Position numbers and translations under genes: made by a program
Part shown: positions 52,442 through 61,663 of the stretch, piece by piece
Numbering within the stretch: the stretch's first letter is position 1
Layout: every line of letters starts with the position of its first letter
The notes under the pieces: generated by a model
Told to the model about the DNA's origin: nothing
What the model saw: the letters and a program-made list of their open reading frames with translations, nothing else
The model's database searches: none
From: SCN-69-37 sp044507065
GTDB taxonomy: Bacteria > Acidobacteriota > Vicinamibacteria > Vicinamibacterales > SCN-69-37
Assembly: GCA_044507065.1 (NCBI GenBank)
Contig: JBIQJY010000005.1
Coordinates: 1 to 64,000 of the forward strand
Length of the DNA: 64,000 nt
Reading direction: 5' to 3'

Positions 52442-52729
52442 TCAGTCGACGCCGGGCGGTAGTGTCCGGCGCACCTGGCGGAATCGCCACACACCGAATC
52501 CGAAGAGAACAACACCGGCAGCAATCAGCGCGACCCCGCCGCCGGTCGCCCACGCGCCCTCGAAGAAGTGGAGCAGGGTGCCGCCGGCCGCCAGCAGGCC
52601 CAGCATCGTCCTGAGATACGCCAGCAGGGTGCGTTCATTGGCCAGCGCCGTCCGCACCACAGCGAGACGGTTTCGAGGGTCTGGTGGTATGGCGGGTGCG
52701 TTGGGTACGTCGAGTATTTCATGCTGCAT
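52442..52729 (-). CDS. DUF202 (YidH-like) membrane protein
   Basis: The 95-residue protein carries the DUF202 core RTALANERTLLAYLRTMLGLLAAG, followed by two hydrophobic segments ending FGVWRFRQVRR. GGAGGCACCGC before the ATG at 52729 supplies the ribosome-binding site. Function is unknown. Its upstream side holds the tandem repeat array. Confidence 0.85.
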   Translation of the reverse strand: MQHEILDVPNAPAIPPDPRNRLAVVRTALANERTLLAYLRTMLGLLAAGGTLLHFFEGAWATGGGVALIAAGVVLFGFGVWRFRQVRRTLPPGVD

Positions 52730-52756
52730 GCGGTGCCTCCGGGTGTAGCCGCGCGT

Positions 52757-53060
52757 CGCACCTATCGTTTCCTACCGCACCTACGGCACCTACCTACCGC
52801 ACCTACGGCACCTACCTACCGCACCTACGGCACCTACCCACCGCACCTACGGCACCTACCNNNNNNNNNNNNNNNNNNNNNNNNNNNNNNNNNNNNNNNN
52901 NNNNNNNNNNNNNNNNNNNNNNNNNNNNNNNNNNNNNNNNNNNNNNNNNNNNNNNNNNNNACCGCACCTACGGCACCTACCCACCGCACCTACGGCACCT
53001 ACCGCACCCAACGCGCCTTCCAACCGCACCCATCGCACCTATCGAACCCATCGAACCTGC
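52757..53060. repeat. 22-bp GC-rich tandem repeat array containing an assembly gap
   Basis: The repeat unit is CGCACCTACGG followed by CACCTACCTAC (or CACCTACCCAC), in clear copies from 52772 to the gap at 52861 and again from 52961, fading into degenerate CGCACCCAACG and CGAACCCATCGAACC copies by 53060. The 100-N gap (52861-52960) lies in the array, so its true copy number is unknown. It separates the DUF202 and lipoprotein genes and encodes nothing convincing. Confidence 0.9.
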
Positions 53061-53069
53061 TGTGCGTTT

Positions 53070-53684
53070 CTACCCATCCCACCCAGGCATCATCGTTGGA
53101 TCGAGCCCGCCGACGTCGAAACTGGCGGTGCGGGTGCCGCCGGCGCGCACGGGGAACTCGATGCTGAGGCGTCCGGCCGTTCGTGCCGTCCGCCACAACG
53201 CGCGCGCGTCGTTGATGAACATCGCGATGGCCTCGTCGGTGGCGGGACGCCGGCCGGCCATCGCAACCGGCTCGGCATCATCGACCGTCACGTGAACGGT
53301 GCAGCCGCGATAGCAGTCGAAGTCGCCCGCCTGCAGCACCAGGTAGCTGCTGCGGCCCCAGGACGGATGGTCGCGGAAGATCAGCCGCACGAGTCGCGCG
53401 CCCTGACCGTCGGTGTCCACGTTCTCGATGGAATTGATCGCGGCCGTGAGCTGTCGGCCCTGGCCGGCCGGTGTGTCGTGATAGGTCCAGAGCGCGGCCA
53501 GTCGTCGCGCCTCGAGCGCCCGGGCCGCTTCCTCGCGCGATCGCGCGTCAGCAGCCGCCTTCTCGGCGGCCAGCGCCGCGGCCTTCCCGGCTGCCTCGTC
53601 AGCCCCGGGTTGGCCGCATGCGGACAACCCGGCGACGGCCATCACGACCCCCAGTACGCGACCAACCGCTTTCACGGATCTCAT
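53070..53684 (-). CDS. Lipoprotein with coiled-coil segment, unknown function
   Basis: The 204-residue protein has a lipobox (VAGLSACGQPG). An Ala/Glu-rich helix follows (about 32-62, AALAAEKAAADARSREEAAR), then a mostly beta domain with WTYHDTPAGQGRQLTAAI and a C-x-x-x-C pair (DCYRGC). I recognise no named family. It faces the tandem repeat at its 3' end. Confidence 0.75.
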   Translation of the reverse strand: MRSVKAVGRVLGVVMAVAGLSACGQPGADEAAGKAAALAAEKAAADARSREEAARALEARRLAALWTYHDTPAGQGRQLTAAINSIENVDTDGQGARLVRLIFRDHPSWGRSSYLVLQAGDFDCYRGCTVHVTVDDAEPVAMAGRRPATDEAIAMFINDARALWRTARTAGRLSIEFPVRAGGTRTASFDVGGLDPTMMPGWDG

Positions 53685-53717
53685 CGCGGACCATCCTAAC
53701 CCCGCTGGGGCGCTGAT

Positions 53718-54500
53718 TCAGGCATGTTGCGAACCCGCACTGGCGTCAGGGGAGAGCGCAGTCGCGGGCGGCGCAGTCTCGAGATTCGCCTGGATGGCGT
53801 CCTTGACCGCGTCGATGAGTTCGGTCAGCTGCTTGTCGCCACGGCCCGTCGTGGCGATCGGTGCACCGATGAACACGTCGACGCGTCCCGGTCTCGGTGC
53901 GAGCGTCGTCTTCGGCAGGAGGGCGAACGTGCCGCGGATGGTCACCGGTACCACCGGCACGCCGGCGCGCACCGCGATCTTGAAGGCGCCGGTCTTGAAC
54001 TCCTGCAGGTGCCCGTCGGGCGTGCGCGTGCCCTCGGGAAATACCGCGAGTGACTTGCCCGCGCGCAGGCCGTCGACGACCGTCTTCAGGCTGCGCGCCG
54101 TCTTGCGCGCGTCGCCGCGATCGATCGGGAAGTTGCCCGACGTCCACAGGTGCCAGCCGAGAAACGGCACGTGGAACAGCCCGCGTTTCGCCATGATCTT
54201 GAACTGATAGGGCAGGCATGCGAACAGCGCGGGCGTGTCGATCAGGCTCGAGTGGTTGGCCACGTAGACGTAGCTGCGGTCGGGTCGCACGTGCTCGACG
54301 CCGTGCACGCGGATACGTGCGCCAATCGTGAGCGCCACCATGCGGCACCACCAGCGCGCGCAGCCGTGCTGCAGGTTGCCGGTCCGATCGAACGGCCACA
54401 GCAACAGCGAGATCGTCCCCATGACGACGGTCTCGACGTACCAGAGCAGATTGGCGATGGGTGCCCACGCGTAGACGAGCACCGTCTTCAGAATGTGCAT
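53718..54500 (-). CDS. 1-acyl-sn-glycerol-3-phosphate acyltransferase-like (PlsC family)
   Basis: This protein of 260 residues has an N-terminal hydrophobic stretch and acyltransferase motifs NHSSLID (HX4D, about residue 82), GNFPIDRGD, VFPEGTRTPDG and VPVVPVTIRG. It should transfer acyl chains to lysophosphatidate at the inner membrane in phospholipid synthesis. The tail after residue 240 is Ala/Pro-rich. Confidence 0.9.
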   Translation of the reverse strand: MHILKTVLVYAWAPIANLLWYVETVVMGTISLLLWPFDRTGNLQHGCARWWCRMVALTIGARIRVHGVEHVRPDRSYVYVANHSSLIDTPALFACLPYQFKIMAKRGLFHVPFLGWHLWTSGNFPIDRGDARKTARSLKTVVDGLRAGKSLAVFPEGTRTPDGHLQEFKTGAFKIAVRAGVPVVPVTIRGTFALLPKTTLAPRPGRVDVFIGAPIATTGRGDKQLTELIDAVKDAIQANLETAPPATALSPDASAGSQHA

Positions 54501-54570
54501 GCGGCGACCGACAGTCTACGACGGGTGCGCCCCCAACCGCGTTCAGTGCGGCCGTCGCCGCGGCAACCGG

Positions 54571-54933
54571 CTAACGCGACGTGTGTGAGGACGCGATGAG
54601 TACGACGCCCGAGGCCACGCCCGGCGGCAGGTTGAGGTTGCCGCCGAACATGCTGAGATCGAAACCGTCCTGCACGCGGCCCTTGACCTTCACGCGTGCA
54701 CCCTCGCGCGGCACGCCCTGCGTCGAGGCCACCCAGAGCGATCCGCTGGAATCCTGCACGCGGTAGACGCCGCGGCCGAGGACCGAGACGCTGTCGACGA
54801 CGGTGCCGCTGATGGTCACCTCACGATTGCGGTAGCGCGACGGATCCGAGGTGACGCGGCCCACCGACGTGGCGCACGCGGCGAGCAATACGACAACGAG
54901 CGCCGGCACGAGGAGACGGACGGGACGCAGCAT
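54571..54933 (-). CDS. Small lipoprotein with OB-fold-like domain
   Basis: The 120-residue protein begins MLRPVRLLVPALVVVLLAAC, a clear lipoprotein signal, with GGAGG before the ATG at 54933. The rest is beta-rich (YRNREVTISGTVVDSVSVL, GVYRVQDSSGSLWVAS, VKVKGRVQDGF), like an OB-fold tRNA/nucleic-acid or oligosaccharide-type domain. Its function is unknown. Confidence 0.75.
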   Translation of the reverse strand: MLRPVRLLVPALVVVLLAACATSVGRVTSDPSRYRNREVTISGTVVDSVSVLGRGVYRVQDSSGSLWVASTQGVPREGARVKVKGRVQDGFDLSMFGGNLNLPPGVASGVVLIASSHTSR

Positions 54934-55020
54934 GGGGACCTCCAGGGGCGCCGCGGGGACGGGTCGGCCGCCAGCGACGAGCATACTGCAGCCCGACCGC
55001 GTCGGTAACCGGTCCGCGTC

Positions 55021-56052
55021 CTACTCCTGCGAGAGCGACGAGACGTAGGCGATGAGGTCGACGATGTCCGCGTCGGTCAGGTTCGCCACGACCGGCATCA
55101 TCAGTGCCGCCATCGCGCCGCGCCGCGTGCCGAGCTTGATGTCGTACATCTGCCTCGCGAGGTAGCTCGGCGAACGGCCCGCCAGGTCGGGAATCGGCCC
55201 CACGCCCAGCAGGCCCGCGCCGTGGCACGTGCTGCACACGATGGTCCTGCCATTGCCCCCGGTGGTCGCGAGCACCCGGCCGCGCTCGACGGCGCCGGGC
55301 GGCACGTAGGCGATGAACCCCGATCGCGGGTTGCGCCACTGCGTCTGCTGCGTGTTCTCGGGCGACTCGATGATGCGGTTGCCGAGCGGCTCGGTGGTGC
55401 CGTCGCCAATCGCGTAGAAGATCTCGCCGCCGAGGCGCATGCGCGGGATGGTCTCGGTCTCGACCACGCGGATGTAGGGCGTCCACTTCATCGAGGCGAA
55501 GTAGCGCGCGCTCGCCTCGATCTCCTCGTCGGTGAGCGCCCGCGCGATCTGCACCATCTCGGATGTGTTGGCCTTGCGCGGTTCGGCGCTGGCCCGCAGG
55601 CCGTCGCGGAAATCGTGCAGCTGCTGGACGATGTACTCGTAGGGCAGGCCCTGAATGGGTGCATTCTCGGGGCGGCCCTTGCCGTTGGGCAGGTGGCACA
55701 TCGCGCACGCGCGCACCTCCGGATTCTTGCCCTTCGCGACAATCTCGGGCATCACCGGATGGTCCTGCGGGAACCAGTCCGCCGGGCCGTGCCGGTAGCC
55801 AATCTGCTGCTGCGTGAACGCGAACTCGGATCCCTCGACGCGGCGCAGCTGTTCGGGTGAGGTGGCCGGCGGCGGTGGCGGCACGAACTCCTTTGGCGGC
55901 AGGACGGGCGGCGCCTGTTCCGGATATTCGCCGGCGGGCATTGGCGGCAGGCCGTAGGGCCAGGACGGCGGCAGCGGACGTTGCTGCGCGCCCATGAATA
56001 CGGTCGAGCCCAGCAGGAGGGCCGCGACCGACAGGAGTCGAGAAGTGCGCAC
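55021..56052 (-). CDS. Exported dihaem cytochrome c
   Basis: The protein of 343 residues has a signal peptide ending MGAQ and a Pro-rich linker (about 30-65). Two cytochrome c domains carry haem sites CAMCH (116-120) and CSTCH (273-277), with possible axial methionines in PVMPEI and AALMMPVV. It probably carries electrons in the periplasm. The GTG at 56052 is chosen since the signal sequence follows. A good promoter lies about 55 bases upstream. Confidence 0.85.
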   Translation of the reverse strand: MRTSRLLSVAALLLGSTVFMGAQQRPLPPSWPYGLPPMPAGEYPEQAPPVLPPKEFVPPPPPATSPEQLRRVEGSEFAFTQQQIGYRHGPADWFPQDHPVMPEIVAKGKNPEVRACAMCHLPNGKGRPENAPIQGLPYEYIVQQLHDFRDGLRASAEPRKANTSEMVQIARALTDEEIEASARYFASMKWTPYIRVVETETIPRMRLGGEIFYAIGDGTTEPLGNRIIESPENTQQTQWRNPRSGFIAYVPPGAVERGRVLATTGGNGRTIVCSTCHGAGLLGVGPIPDLAGRSPSYLARQMYDIKLGTRRGAMAALMMPVVANLTDADIVDLIAYVSSLSQE

Positions 56053-56113
56053 GTGTGAACCCCGGGGGAAAATTCCGTCGTCTGGAAGCCGTGAAGGACG
56101 GGAGTGTCGATGT

Positions 56114-56142
56114 TTTATATATCCGCCCGGCTCCATGCACAA
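56114..56142 (-). promoter_or_regulatory. Promoter of the dihaem cytochrome gene
   Basis: TTGTGC (56142-56137), a 17-bp spacer and TATAAA (56119-56114) predict a start near 56107. The AT-rich -10 stands out in the GC-rich divergent gap. Confidence 0.55.
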
Positions 56143-56242
56143 CACTGCATGGGGGCATGGAATTGCGCGCCGCCGCCGAGCCGTTCGCGTATGATTCCTG
56201 CTTGCGCCGGGGCCGTCACGGGCCCTCGGGACGACAGGAGCG

Positions 56243-57280
56243 ATGGTGGCGGAGAAGCACGTGTACATCGGCACCGACGGCGGTGCGACGACGTCGAAGG
56301 TGGGAGCCGTCTGGCACGACGGCACGGTTGTCTCGACGCGGCTGCTGCAGCGGCCGACGCGATCGGACGAAGGGCCCGCGGCCGTCATTGAAGGCTGGGT
56401 CGCCTCGATCGGCGAATACCTGCAGATGAACCAGCTCAGCTGGGAGAATGTCGAAGGCGTCGGCCTGTCGATTCCGGGTCCGTTCCAGCGCTACGGTGTG
56501 TTCGACAAGTCGCCGAACCTGCCGGCCGACTTCGCGGGTTTCGACGTCTACACGGCCTACGCAAGCGCGCTGGCCGAGGCCGCCGGCCGCGCCGTCCCGC
56601 TTGTCGTGGGCAACGATGGCAATTACGGCGGCGTCGCCGAGGCGGCGCGCGCCCGCGGATCGGCGCATGCCACGGTGATGCTTCTGGCGCCCGGATCCGG
56701 GCTCGGCTGCGCGTTCATCGATCGGCAGGGGCTGCCGCTCGACGGCGACACGCTGGCCGGGATGGAGGCCGCGCACATGCCCGCGCCGCTGCACCTGCTG
56801 GGCGCCCGCCCGTACCGGTGCGGCTGCGGCCGCGAATGGGGATGTGTCGAGGTCTACACGACATTGTCGGGATTGCCCCATCTGCTTGCCGACAGACTTG
56901 CCGATTATCCGGATCACGAGCTGGCGCGATCGCCGCTCGACATGAAGCAGCGCGCGTTCGCGCTGCGCGGTCTTGCACAGAAGGGCGACGCCCTGGCGCT
57001 CGAGTTGTTCGATTTCCAGGCGCGCGCGCTGGGGCTGCACGTGGCATCGCTCGCCATGGCGCTCGACCCCGGGTTCGTGGTGATTGGCGGAGGGCTGATG
57101 GATCCCGAGGCGACCACCGAGGCCTTCCGCGAGCGGTATCTCGGCGTGATTCGGGGGACGGCCGCGCCGTACCTGTGGCCGGCGCAACGCGCGCGGCTGA
57201 CCATCGTGCCAGCCGCGCTGGGCGATCTGTCCCAGTCGATTGGTGCCGCGCTGGCGGCCCTCTACCAGAGCCGTTCCTGA
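56243..57280 (+). CDS. ROK-family sugar kinase/regulator-like protein
   Basis: The 345-residue protein has the sugar-kinase N-terminal phosphate motif IGTDGGATTSKVG, a VGLSIPGP strand, the ATP-loop-like MLLAPGSGLGCAFID and the ROK zinc motif CGCGREWGCVEVY. It lacks a DNA-binding N-terminus, so it is probably a hexose or N-acylhexosamine kinase. A TATGAT at 56190 and CAGGAG before the ATG give it a normal leader. It stands alone downstream of the divergent cytochrome gene. Confidence 0.85.
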   Translation: MVAEKHVYIGTDGGATTSKVGAVWHDGTVVSTRLLQRPTRSDEGPAAVIEGWVASIGEYLQMNQLSWENVEGVGLSIPGPFQRYGVFDKSPNLPADFAGFDVYTAYASALAEAAGRAVPLVVGNDGNYGGVAEAARARGSAHATVMLLAPGSGLGCAFIDRQGLPLDGDTLAGMEAAHMPAPLHLLGARPYRCGCGREWGCVEVYTTLSGLPHLLADRLADYPDHELARSPLDMKQRAFALRGLAQKGDALALELFDFQARALGLHVASLAMALDPGFVVIGGGLMDPEATTEAFRERYLGVIRGTAAPYLWPAQRARLTIVPAALGDLSQSIGAALAALYQSRS

Positions 57281-57385
57281 CGCCTGGCCGCGGAGGCGGC
57301 CGACAGAGAACGGGCACGATGTTTCGACGGCCAGTGCAGTACTGACGCTCCCCAGCGGCGGTGCACTGGCTGTGGTGATCGCAAC

Positions 57386-60061
57386 TTGACCGAACGAACG
57401 GGCCGGACGATCGCACGGCTGCTGCCTGCCGACCTCATCGCGGGGTGGGCGGCAGCTGCGTACGCCGGCGGCTTCATCGTCTGGTGGCTGGCGACGGCCC
57501 GGCCCGACGAAACGTCGATGCCGGCGCTGGCGCTCGTCCACGTACCGATTGGGCTGCTCATCACGTTCCTCACCATGCGCCTTGCGGCGCGCACGACCAA
57601 CCCGGGGACAGCGCGGGCGGTCGCGGTCCTGGGGCTGGCGGCCGTGCTCTTTCCCGTCAGCGACGTGCTGATGGCGTACCTGCAGCGCGACGGCGCCGTG
57701 GCGGCCGCGAGTGTGGCAGGTCTGCTGCCGTACCCGGTGCTGTGCGCGGCCGCGCTGCTGCTGCCGTCGCTCGTGCGCCGACCGCTCGATCGCACGCTCT
57801 ACTGGATCGACATGGCCATCGTGGTGGTGGGCGCGTCGATGGTGCTGTGGGCGCTGGCCTTCGAGTCGTTCCTGATCGAGCCGTCCGGCGGGCAGCAGTC
57901 TGCCGCCGTTGTCTGGGCCTACGCCTGCGGCGCCGTGATCATCGTCACGGCGGTGGCGAGCCTGCTGCTGCAACTGCCGCGCGGCGTGCGTCGCCCCGCG
58001 GTGCTGTCGTTCGCACTGTCGCTCGTCGTGCTGGTGCTGGCCGACGTCGCATGGCTTGCGCACGATGTCGCCGCGGGCCTTCACCATCCTGTCCGCGCCG
58101 CACATGAACTGCTCTGGGTGGTTGCGGCGCTCACGGCATTGCGGCGGCGGGGCACGGTGGCCGGCGAGGGCGAGGCGCTGACGCAGCCGGTCGACTGGCT
58201 GCCGTACGCGGCGGCAGCCGCGGGTGCCGTGACGTTCATTGTCGAGGTCGCCGGCGGCACCGCCGAGGGGCTCGTCGCGCTGGCGCCGCCCATGGCACTG
58301 CTGACGCTGCTGCTGCTCGCACGGCTCGCCCTGGCCGTGCGCGACGTGGAGCGGCTGCGCATCGAGCGCGCCGTGCTCGCCAGTGACGCGCGGTTCCAGT
58401 CGATGGTCCATCACGCGGCCGACATGATCTACGTGGTCGATTCCACGTGGACGATCACCTACGTGAGCCCGTCGGTGTCCGAGGCGCTCGGCTACCGCAC
58501 GTCGCACCTGGTGGGATCATCGCTGCTCGATCTGGTGCACGCCGAGGATGTGGCCGATACCGGGAGCCGGCTGCGCGAGTGCCTCGTCGACCCGTCGCGC
58601 CCGATGCGCACGGAGTGGCGCGTGCGGCGTCACGATCAGACGTACATCCACACCGAGACGGCGTGCGTGAATCTCATGGGCGACGATTCGATCCGCGGCA
58701 TCGTGCTGACGGCGCGGGACGTCTCGGAGCGCAACTACCTCGAGGAGCAGCTCACCCATCGCGCGTTCCACGACCCGCTCACGGGGCTGGCCAACCCGGC
58801 GCTGTTCCACAACCGCGTGCAGCACGCGCTGGCACGCCGGCGCGGTGAGCAGGGACGGCTTGGCGTGGTCTTCATCGACATGGACTACTTCAAGTCCGTG
58901 AACGATCGGCTGGGCCACGCCGGCGGCGATGCCCTCCTGCGTGCGGCCGCGTTGCGGCTGGTGAGCGGCCTGCGCGCGTTCGATACGGCGGCGAGACTCG
59001 GCGGGGACGAGTTTGCCGTGCTCGTCGACGACATTCCGCGCAACGATGAAGTCATCCAGGTTGCCGAGCGGATTGCCCGCGCGTTCCGCGAGCCGTTCAT
59101 GGTGGACGGGCGGGAGGTCAACACCTCGGCCAGCGTCGGGATCGCGCTGGCGGCGGTGGGGCAGAACGCCGACGAGCTGCTGCGCAACGCGGACCTGGCG
59201 ATGTACTTCGCGAAGAACCGCGGGCGCGGCCAGGCCGTGCTGTTCGAGCCGTCGATGCACGCGGCCGCCGTCACGCGTCAGGAACTCCAGCGCGACCTGG
59301 CCCGGGCGCTCGAGCGCGGCGAACTCTCGCTCGTCTACCAGCCGATTCACGCCCTCGACACCCGCGCGGTGGTTGGCGCCGAGGCGCTGCTGCGCTGGGT
59401 GCACCCGACGCGCGGCCCCGTGCAGCCGGCCACGTTCCTGCCCATTGCGGAGGAGTCCGGGTTGATGGTGGCCATCGGCCAGTGGGTGCTGCGCACCGCG
59501 TGCGTCGACGCCGCTGCGTGGCGATCGCGATCGCCGGCGCCGCTGTCGCTCCGCGTGTGGATCAACCTGTCGAGCCGCCAGCTGTCCGAGGAAGCACTGC
59601 AGGCGCACGTGGCCGAGGCCATTGCCGCCGCCGGGATCTCGGCCGGCGCCGTGGTGCTCGAGCTGACCGAACGCATGCTGCTGCAGCACAAGGACCGCGC
59701 ACTCGATCTCATGGAGCAGCTGAAGGCCCTTGGCGTCCACCTTGCCATCGACGACTTCGGCACGGGGTACTCGTCGCTGAGCCACCTGCAGCGCCTGCCG
59801 ATCGACATCCTGAAGATCGATCGTGTGTTCGTCGACGCCATCGCATCCGACGAACACGCGTCGGCGCTGGCGCGCACGGTCGTGAGCCTCGGTGAATCGA
59901 TGTCGCTCGAGATCGTGGCCGAGGGCATCGAGAACGCGGACCAGATTGCCCGCCTCCGCGCGATCGGGTGCAACGCGGGCCAGGGGTTCTTCTTCGGGAT
60001 GCCGCTCTCGGCGGCCGACCTGGCCGACTACGCCGATCGATCGCGCAGCTTGAGTGTGTAG
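57386..60061 (+). CDS. Membrane GGDEF-EAL protein with PAS domain
   Basis: The protein of 891 residues starts at TTG. It has about eight to nine membrane helices (15-310), a PAS domain (about 330-440), a GGDEF domain with intact GGDEF and an RxxD I-site five residues before it (RAFDTAARLGGDEF), and an EAL domain with EALLRW and DDFGTGYSS. Both catalytic motifs are intact, so it may both make and degrade cyclic di-GMP, with product inhibition of the cyclase. Sensing is probably by the membrane and PAS parts. Confidence 0.92.
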   Translation: MTERTGRTIARLLPADLIAGWAAAAYAGGFIVWWLATARPDETSMPALALVHVPIGLLITFLTMRLAARTTNPGTARAVAVLGLAAVLFPVSDVLMAYLQRDGAVAAASVAGLLPYPVLCAAALLLPSLVRRPLDRTLYWIDMAIVVVGASMVLWALAFESFLIEPSGGQQSAAVVWAYACGAVIIVTAVASLLLQLPRGVRRPAVLSFALSLVVLVLADVAWLAHDVAAGLHHPVRAAHELLWVVAALTALRRRGTVAGEGEALTQPVDWLPYAAAAAGAVTFIVEVAGGTAEGLVALAPPMALLTLLLLARLALAVRDVERLRIERAVLASDARFQSMVHHAADMIYVVDSTWTITYVSPSVSEALGYRTSHLVGSSLLDLVHAEDVADTGSRLRECLVDPSRPMRTEWRVRRHDQTYIHTETACVNLMGDDSIRGIVLTARDVSERNYLEEQLTHRAFHDPLTGLANPALFHNRVQHALARRRGEQGRLGVVFIDMDYFKSVNDRLGHAGGDALLRAAALRLVSGLRAFDTAARLGGDEFAVLVDDIPRNDEVIQVAERIARAFREPFMVDGREVNTSASVGIALAAVGQNADELLRNADLAMYFAKNRGRGQAVLFEPSMHAAAVTRQELQRDLARALERGELSLVYQPIHALDTRAVVGAEALLRWVHPTRGPVQPATFLPIAEESGLMVAIGQWVLRTACVDAAAWRSRSPAPLSLRVWINLSSRQLSEEALQAHVAEAIAAAGISAGAVVLELTERMLLQHKDRALDLMEQLKALGVHLAIDDFGTGYSSLSHLQRLPIDILKIDRVFVDAIASDEHASALARTVVSLGESMSLEIVAEGIENADQIARLRAIGCNAGQGFFFGMPLSAADLADYADRSRSLSV

Positions 60062-60063
60062 GG

Positions 60064-60123
60064 AGGCTGCGAGGCTACAAGGCTGCGAGGCTGCGAGGCT
60101 GCGAGGCTGCGAGGCTACGAGGT
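60064..60123. repeat. 8-bp tandem repeat AGGCTGCG, direct copies
   Basis: About seven copies of AGGCTGCG (with AGGCTACA and AGGCTACG variants) lie between the GGDEF-EAL stop and the small gene on the minus strand. Inverted copies occur at 60563-60590. Confidence 0.85.
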
Positions 60124-60420
60124 GGAGTCAACGCCCTCGAGCAGGACCCGGGCAATGGCTTGCCATTCGGTGTCGAGCGGACCGGACGCCGGGGTCGTGC
60201 CCGCACGGTGGTACCAGTAGTGCGCGTTGCCGATGTCGCCTTCCTTGCGGTGCAGGTAGGCGTGTACCCACGAGCCGGTGCGGTCCTCGATGTCCTGCGC
60301 CACGGCGTGGGCGCGCTCCCAGTCGCCCCGGCCGTCGTGCCAGAGTGCGACCAGTGCCGGCGACAGTCCGGACGGCGGGGCGTCCTGCTCGAGGCTGCGA
60401 TGGAAATCAGCGAAGGTCAT
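60115..60420 (-). CDS. Conserved small hypothetical protein
   Basis: The 101-residue protein (MTFADFHRSLEQDAPPSGLS start) contains ALWHDGRGDWERAHAVAQDIED and GSWVHAYLHRKEGDIGNAHYWYHRAG. It is mostly helical with many Trp and His residues, a pattern I associate with widespread hypothetical proteins. No membrane segment or signal is present. Its 3' end runs into the 8-bp repeat. Confidence 0.7.
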   Translation of the reverse strand: MTFADFHRSLEQDAPPSGLSPALVALWHDGRGDWERAHAVAQDIEDRTGSWVHAYLHRKEGDIGNAHYWYHRAGTTPASGPLDTEWQAIARVLLEGVDSTS

Positions 60421-60483
60421 CGGAAAGGACAGGCTACAACGGAACCGGGCGGGCTGATGTTGATACCATGTCGTGCGCGACGA

Positions 60484-60558
60484 GGGCCGCTAGCTCAGTG
60501 GTAGAGCACCTGGCTTTTAACCAGAGGGTCGCTGGTTCGATCCCAGCGCGGCCCACCA
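60484..60558 (+). tRNA. tRNA-Lys (anticodon TTT) with encoded CCA
   Basis: The 75-base cloverleaf has acceptor GGGCCGC/GCGGCCC, anticodon arm CTGGC-TTTTAA-CCAG with TTT, T arm CTGG-TTCGATC-CCAG and encoded CCA at 60556-60558. Confidence 0.95.
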
Positions 60559-60562
60559 ACCG

Positions 60563-60590
60563 CCTCGTAGCCTCGCAGCCTCGCAGCCTC
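60563..60590. repeat. 8-bp repeat CGCAGCCT, inverted copies
   Basis: About three copies (CGTAGCCT, CGCAGCCT, CGCAGCCT), the reverse complement of the array at 60064, lie just after tRNA-Lys and run into the arginase 3' end. Confidence 0.8.
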
Positions 60591-61512
60591 AAATAATCCT
60601 CATCCCCAGCGCCGAGAGCACGAGCTCGGTGCCGAGGACGGCCGTCTGGTTCTGGATGTCGAGGATCGGGTTGACTTCGACCACATCGAGGCCGATGAGC
60701 CGGCCCGAGTCGGCCAGCATTTCCATCACCATGTGCGCCTCGCGATAGTCGAGGCCGCCCTTGACCGGCGTGCCTACGCCCGGTGCAATCGACGGGTCGC
60801 ACGCGTCGAGATCGAACGAGACGTGGATGCCGATCGTGTCGTGCCCGGCCAGCGCCACAGCGCGCTCCATCACGTCCGCGATGCCGTGCCTGTCGATGTC
60901 CTTCATCGTGAACAGGTGCACGCGCGAATCGCGGATCCGCGCCTTCTCGAGGTCGTCCAGATTGCGCACGCCCAGGATGACGGTCTTCTCGGCGCGCACC
61001 TTTGGCGATCGCGTGCCGATGCGCGAGAGCTCCGCCGGCTCGGGGCCGAGCAGCGCCGAGAGCGGCATGCCGTGCACGTTTCCTGTCGTCGTGGTGGCCG
61101 GCGTGTTCATGTCGCCGTGGGCATCGACCCAGATCAGGCCCAGATCACGCCCCTGGTCGGCGGCGAAGTCGGCCGAGGCGCCGACCGAGCCGGCGGCCAG
61201 CGAGTGGTCGCCGCCGAGGACGATGGGGAAGGCGCCCTCCTGGTGAGCCGCGCGGACCTGCTGGTAGAGCCGCTGGCAGACGCGGGCGATTTCCCGGATG
61301 TACCGTTTTCGGGGGTCCCGGGGCGTGCGCGTCTCGGGGATGGGCGCGTCGATGTCGCCCTTGTCGACCACCCGGAAGCCCATCGCCGTCAACCGTTCGC
61401 CCAGTCCGGCGATACGGACCGCTGAGGGTCCCATGTCGACGCCGCGCCGCCCGCCTCCCAGATCGAGGGGGACGCCGAGGATGTGGGCCAGGCGGGAGTT
61501 GGCGCGCGACAT
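60589..61512 (-). CDS. rocF: Arginase
   Basis: The 307-residue protein carries the arginase metal motifs GGDHSLA, DAHGDMN and SFDLDACDP, with GVDMGPSAVR near the start and EVNPILD near the end. It hydrolyses arginine to ornithine and urea using two Mn ions. The ATG at 61512 is preferred to 61539: CATAAT ends eight bases before it, making a near-leaderless start, and normal arginases begin close to this point. Confidence 0.95.
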   Translation of the reverse strand: MSRANSRLAHILGVPLDLGGGRRGVDMGPSAVRIAGLGERLTAMGFRVVDKGDIDAPIPETRTPRDPRKRYIREIARVCQRLYQQVRAAHQEGAFPIVLGGDHSLAAGSVGASADFAADQGRDLGLIWVDAHGDMNTPATTTTGNVHGMPLSALLGPEPAELSRIGTRSPKVRAEKTVILGVRNLDDLEKARIRDSRVHLFTMKDIDRHGIADVMERAVALAGHDTIGIHVSFDLDACDPSIAPGVGTPVKGGLDYREAHMVMEMLADSGRLIGLDVVEVNPILDIQNQTAVLGTELVLSALGMRII

Positions 61513-61663
61513 GCTCGAAATTATGGCATTTTCGAGCACTTACGGCTCCGGCCGTGGTCGAAACAGCTGGATACGGTGTTAGGATGTCGTCGCCGTTACG
61601 TGGGCCCCCGCGGACTTCCCCAGGTGTTCTTCGGGTTGGCAACCTAAATCGGTTGGAGGTTGT

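Noticed and set aside
52568..53167. Open frames through the tandem repeat encoding Pro/Thr/Tyr repeats
   Set aside because: They are products of the 22-bp DNA repeat, span the N gap and lack a credible start.
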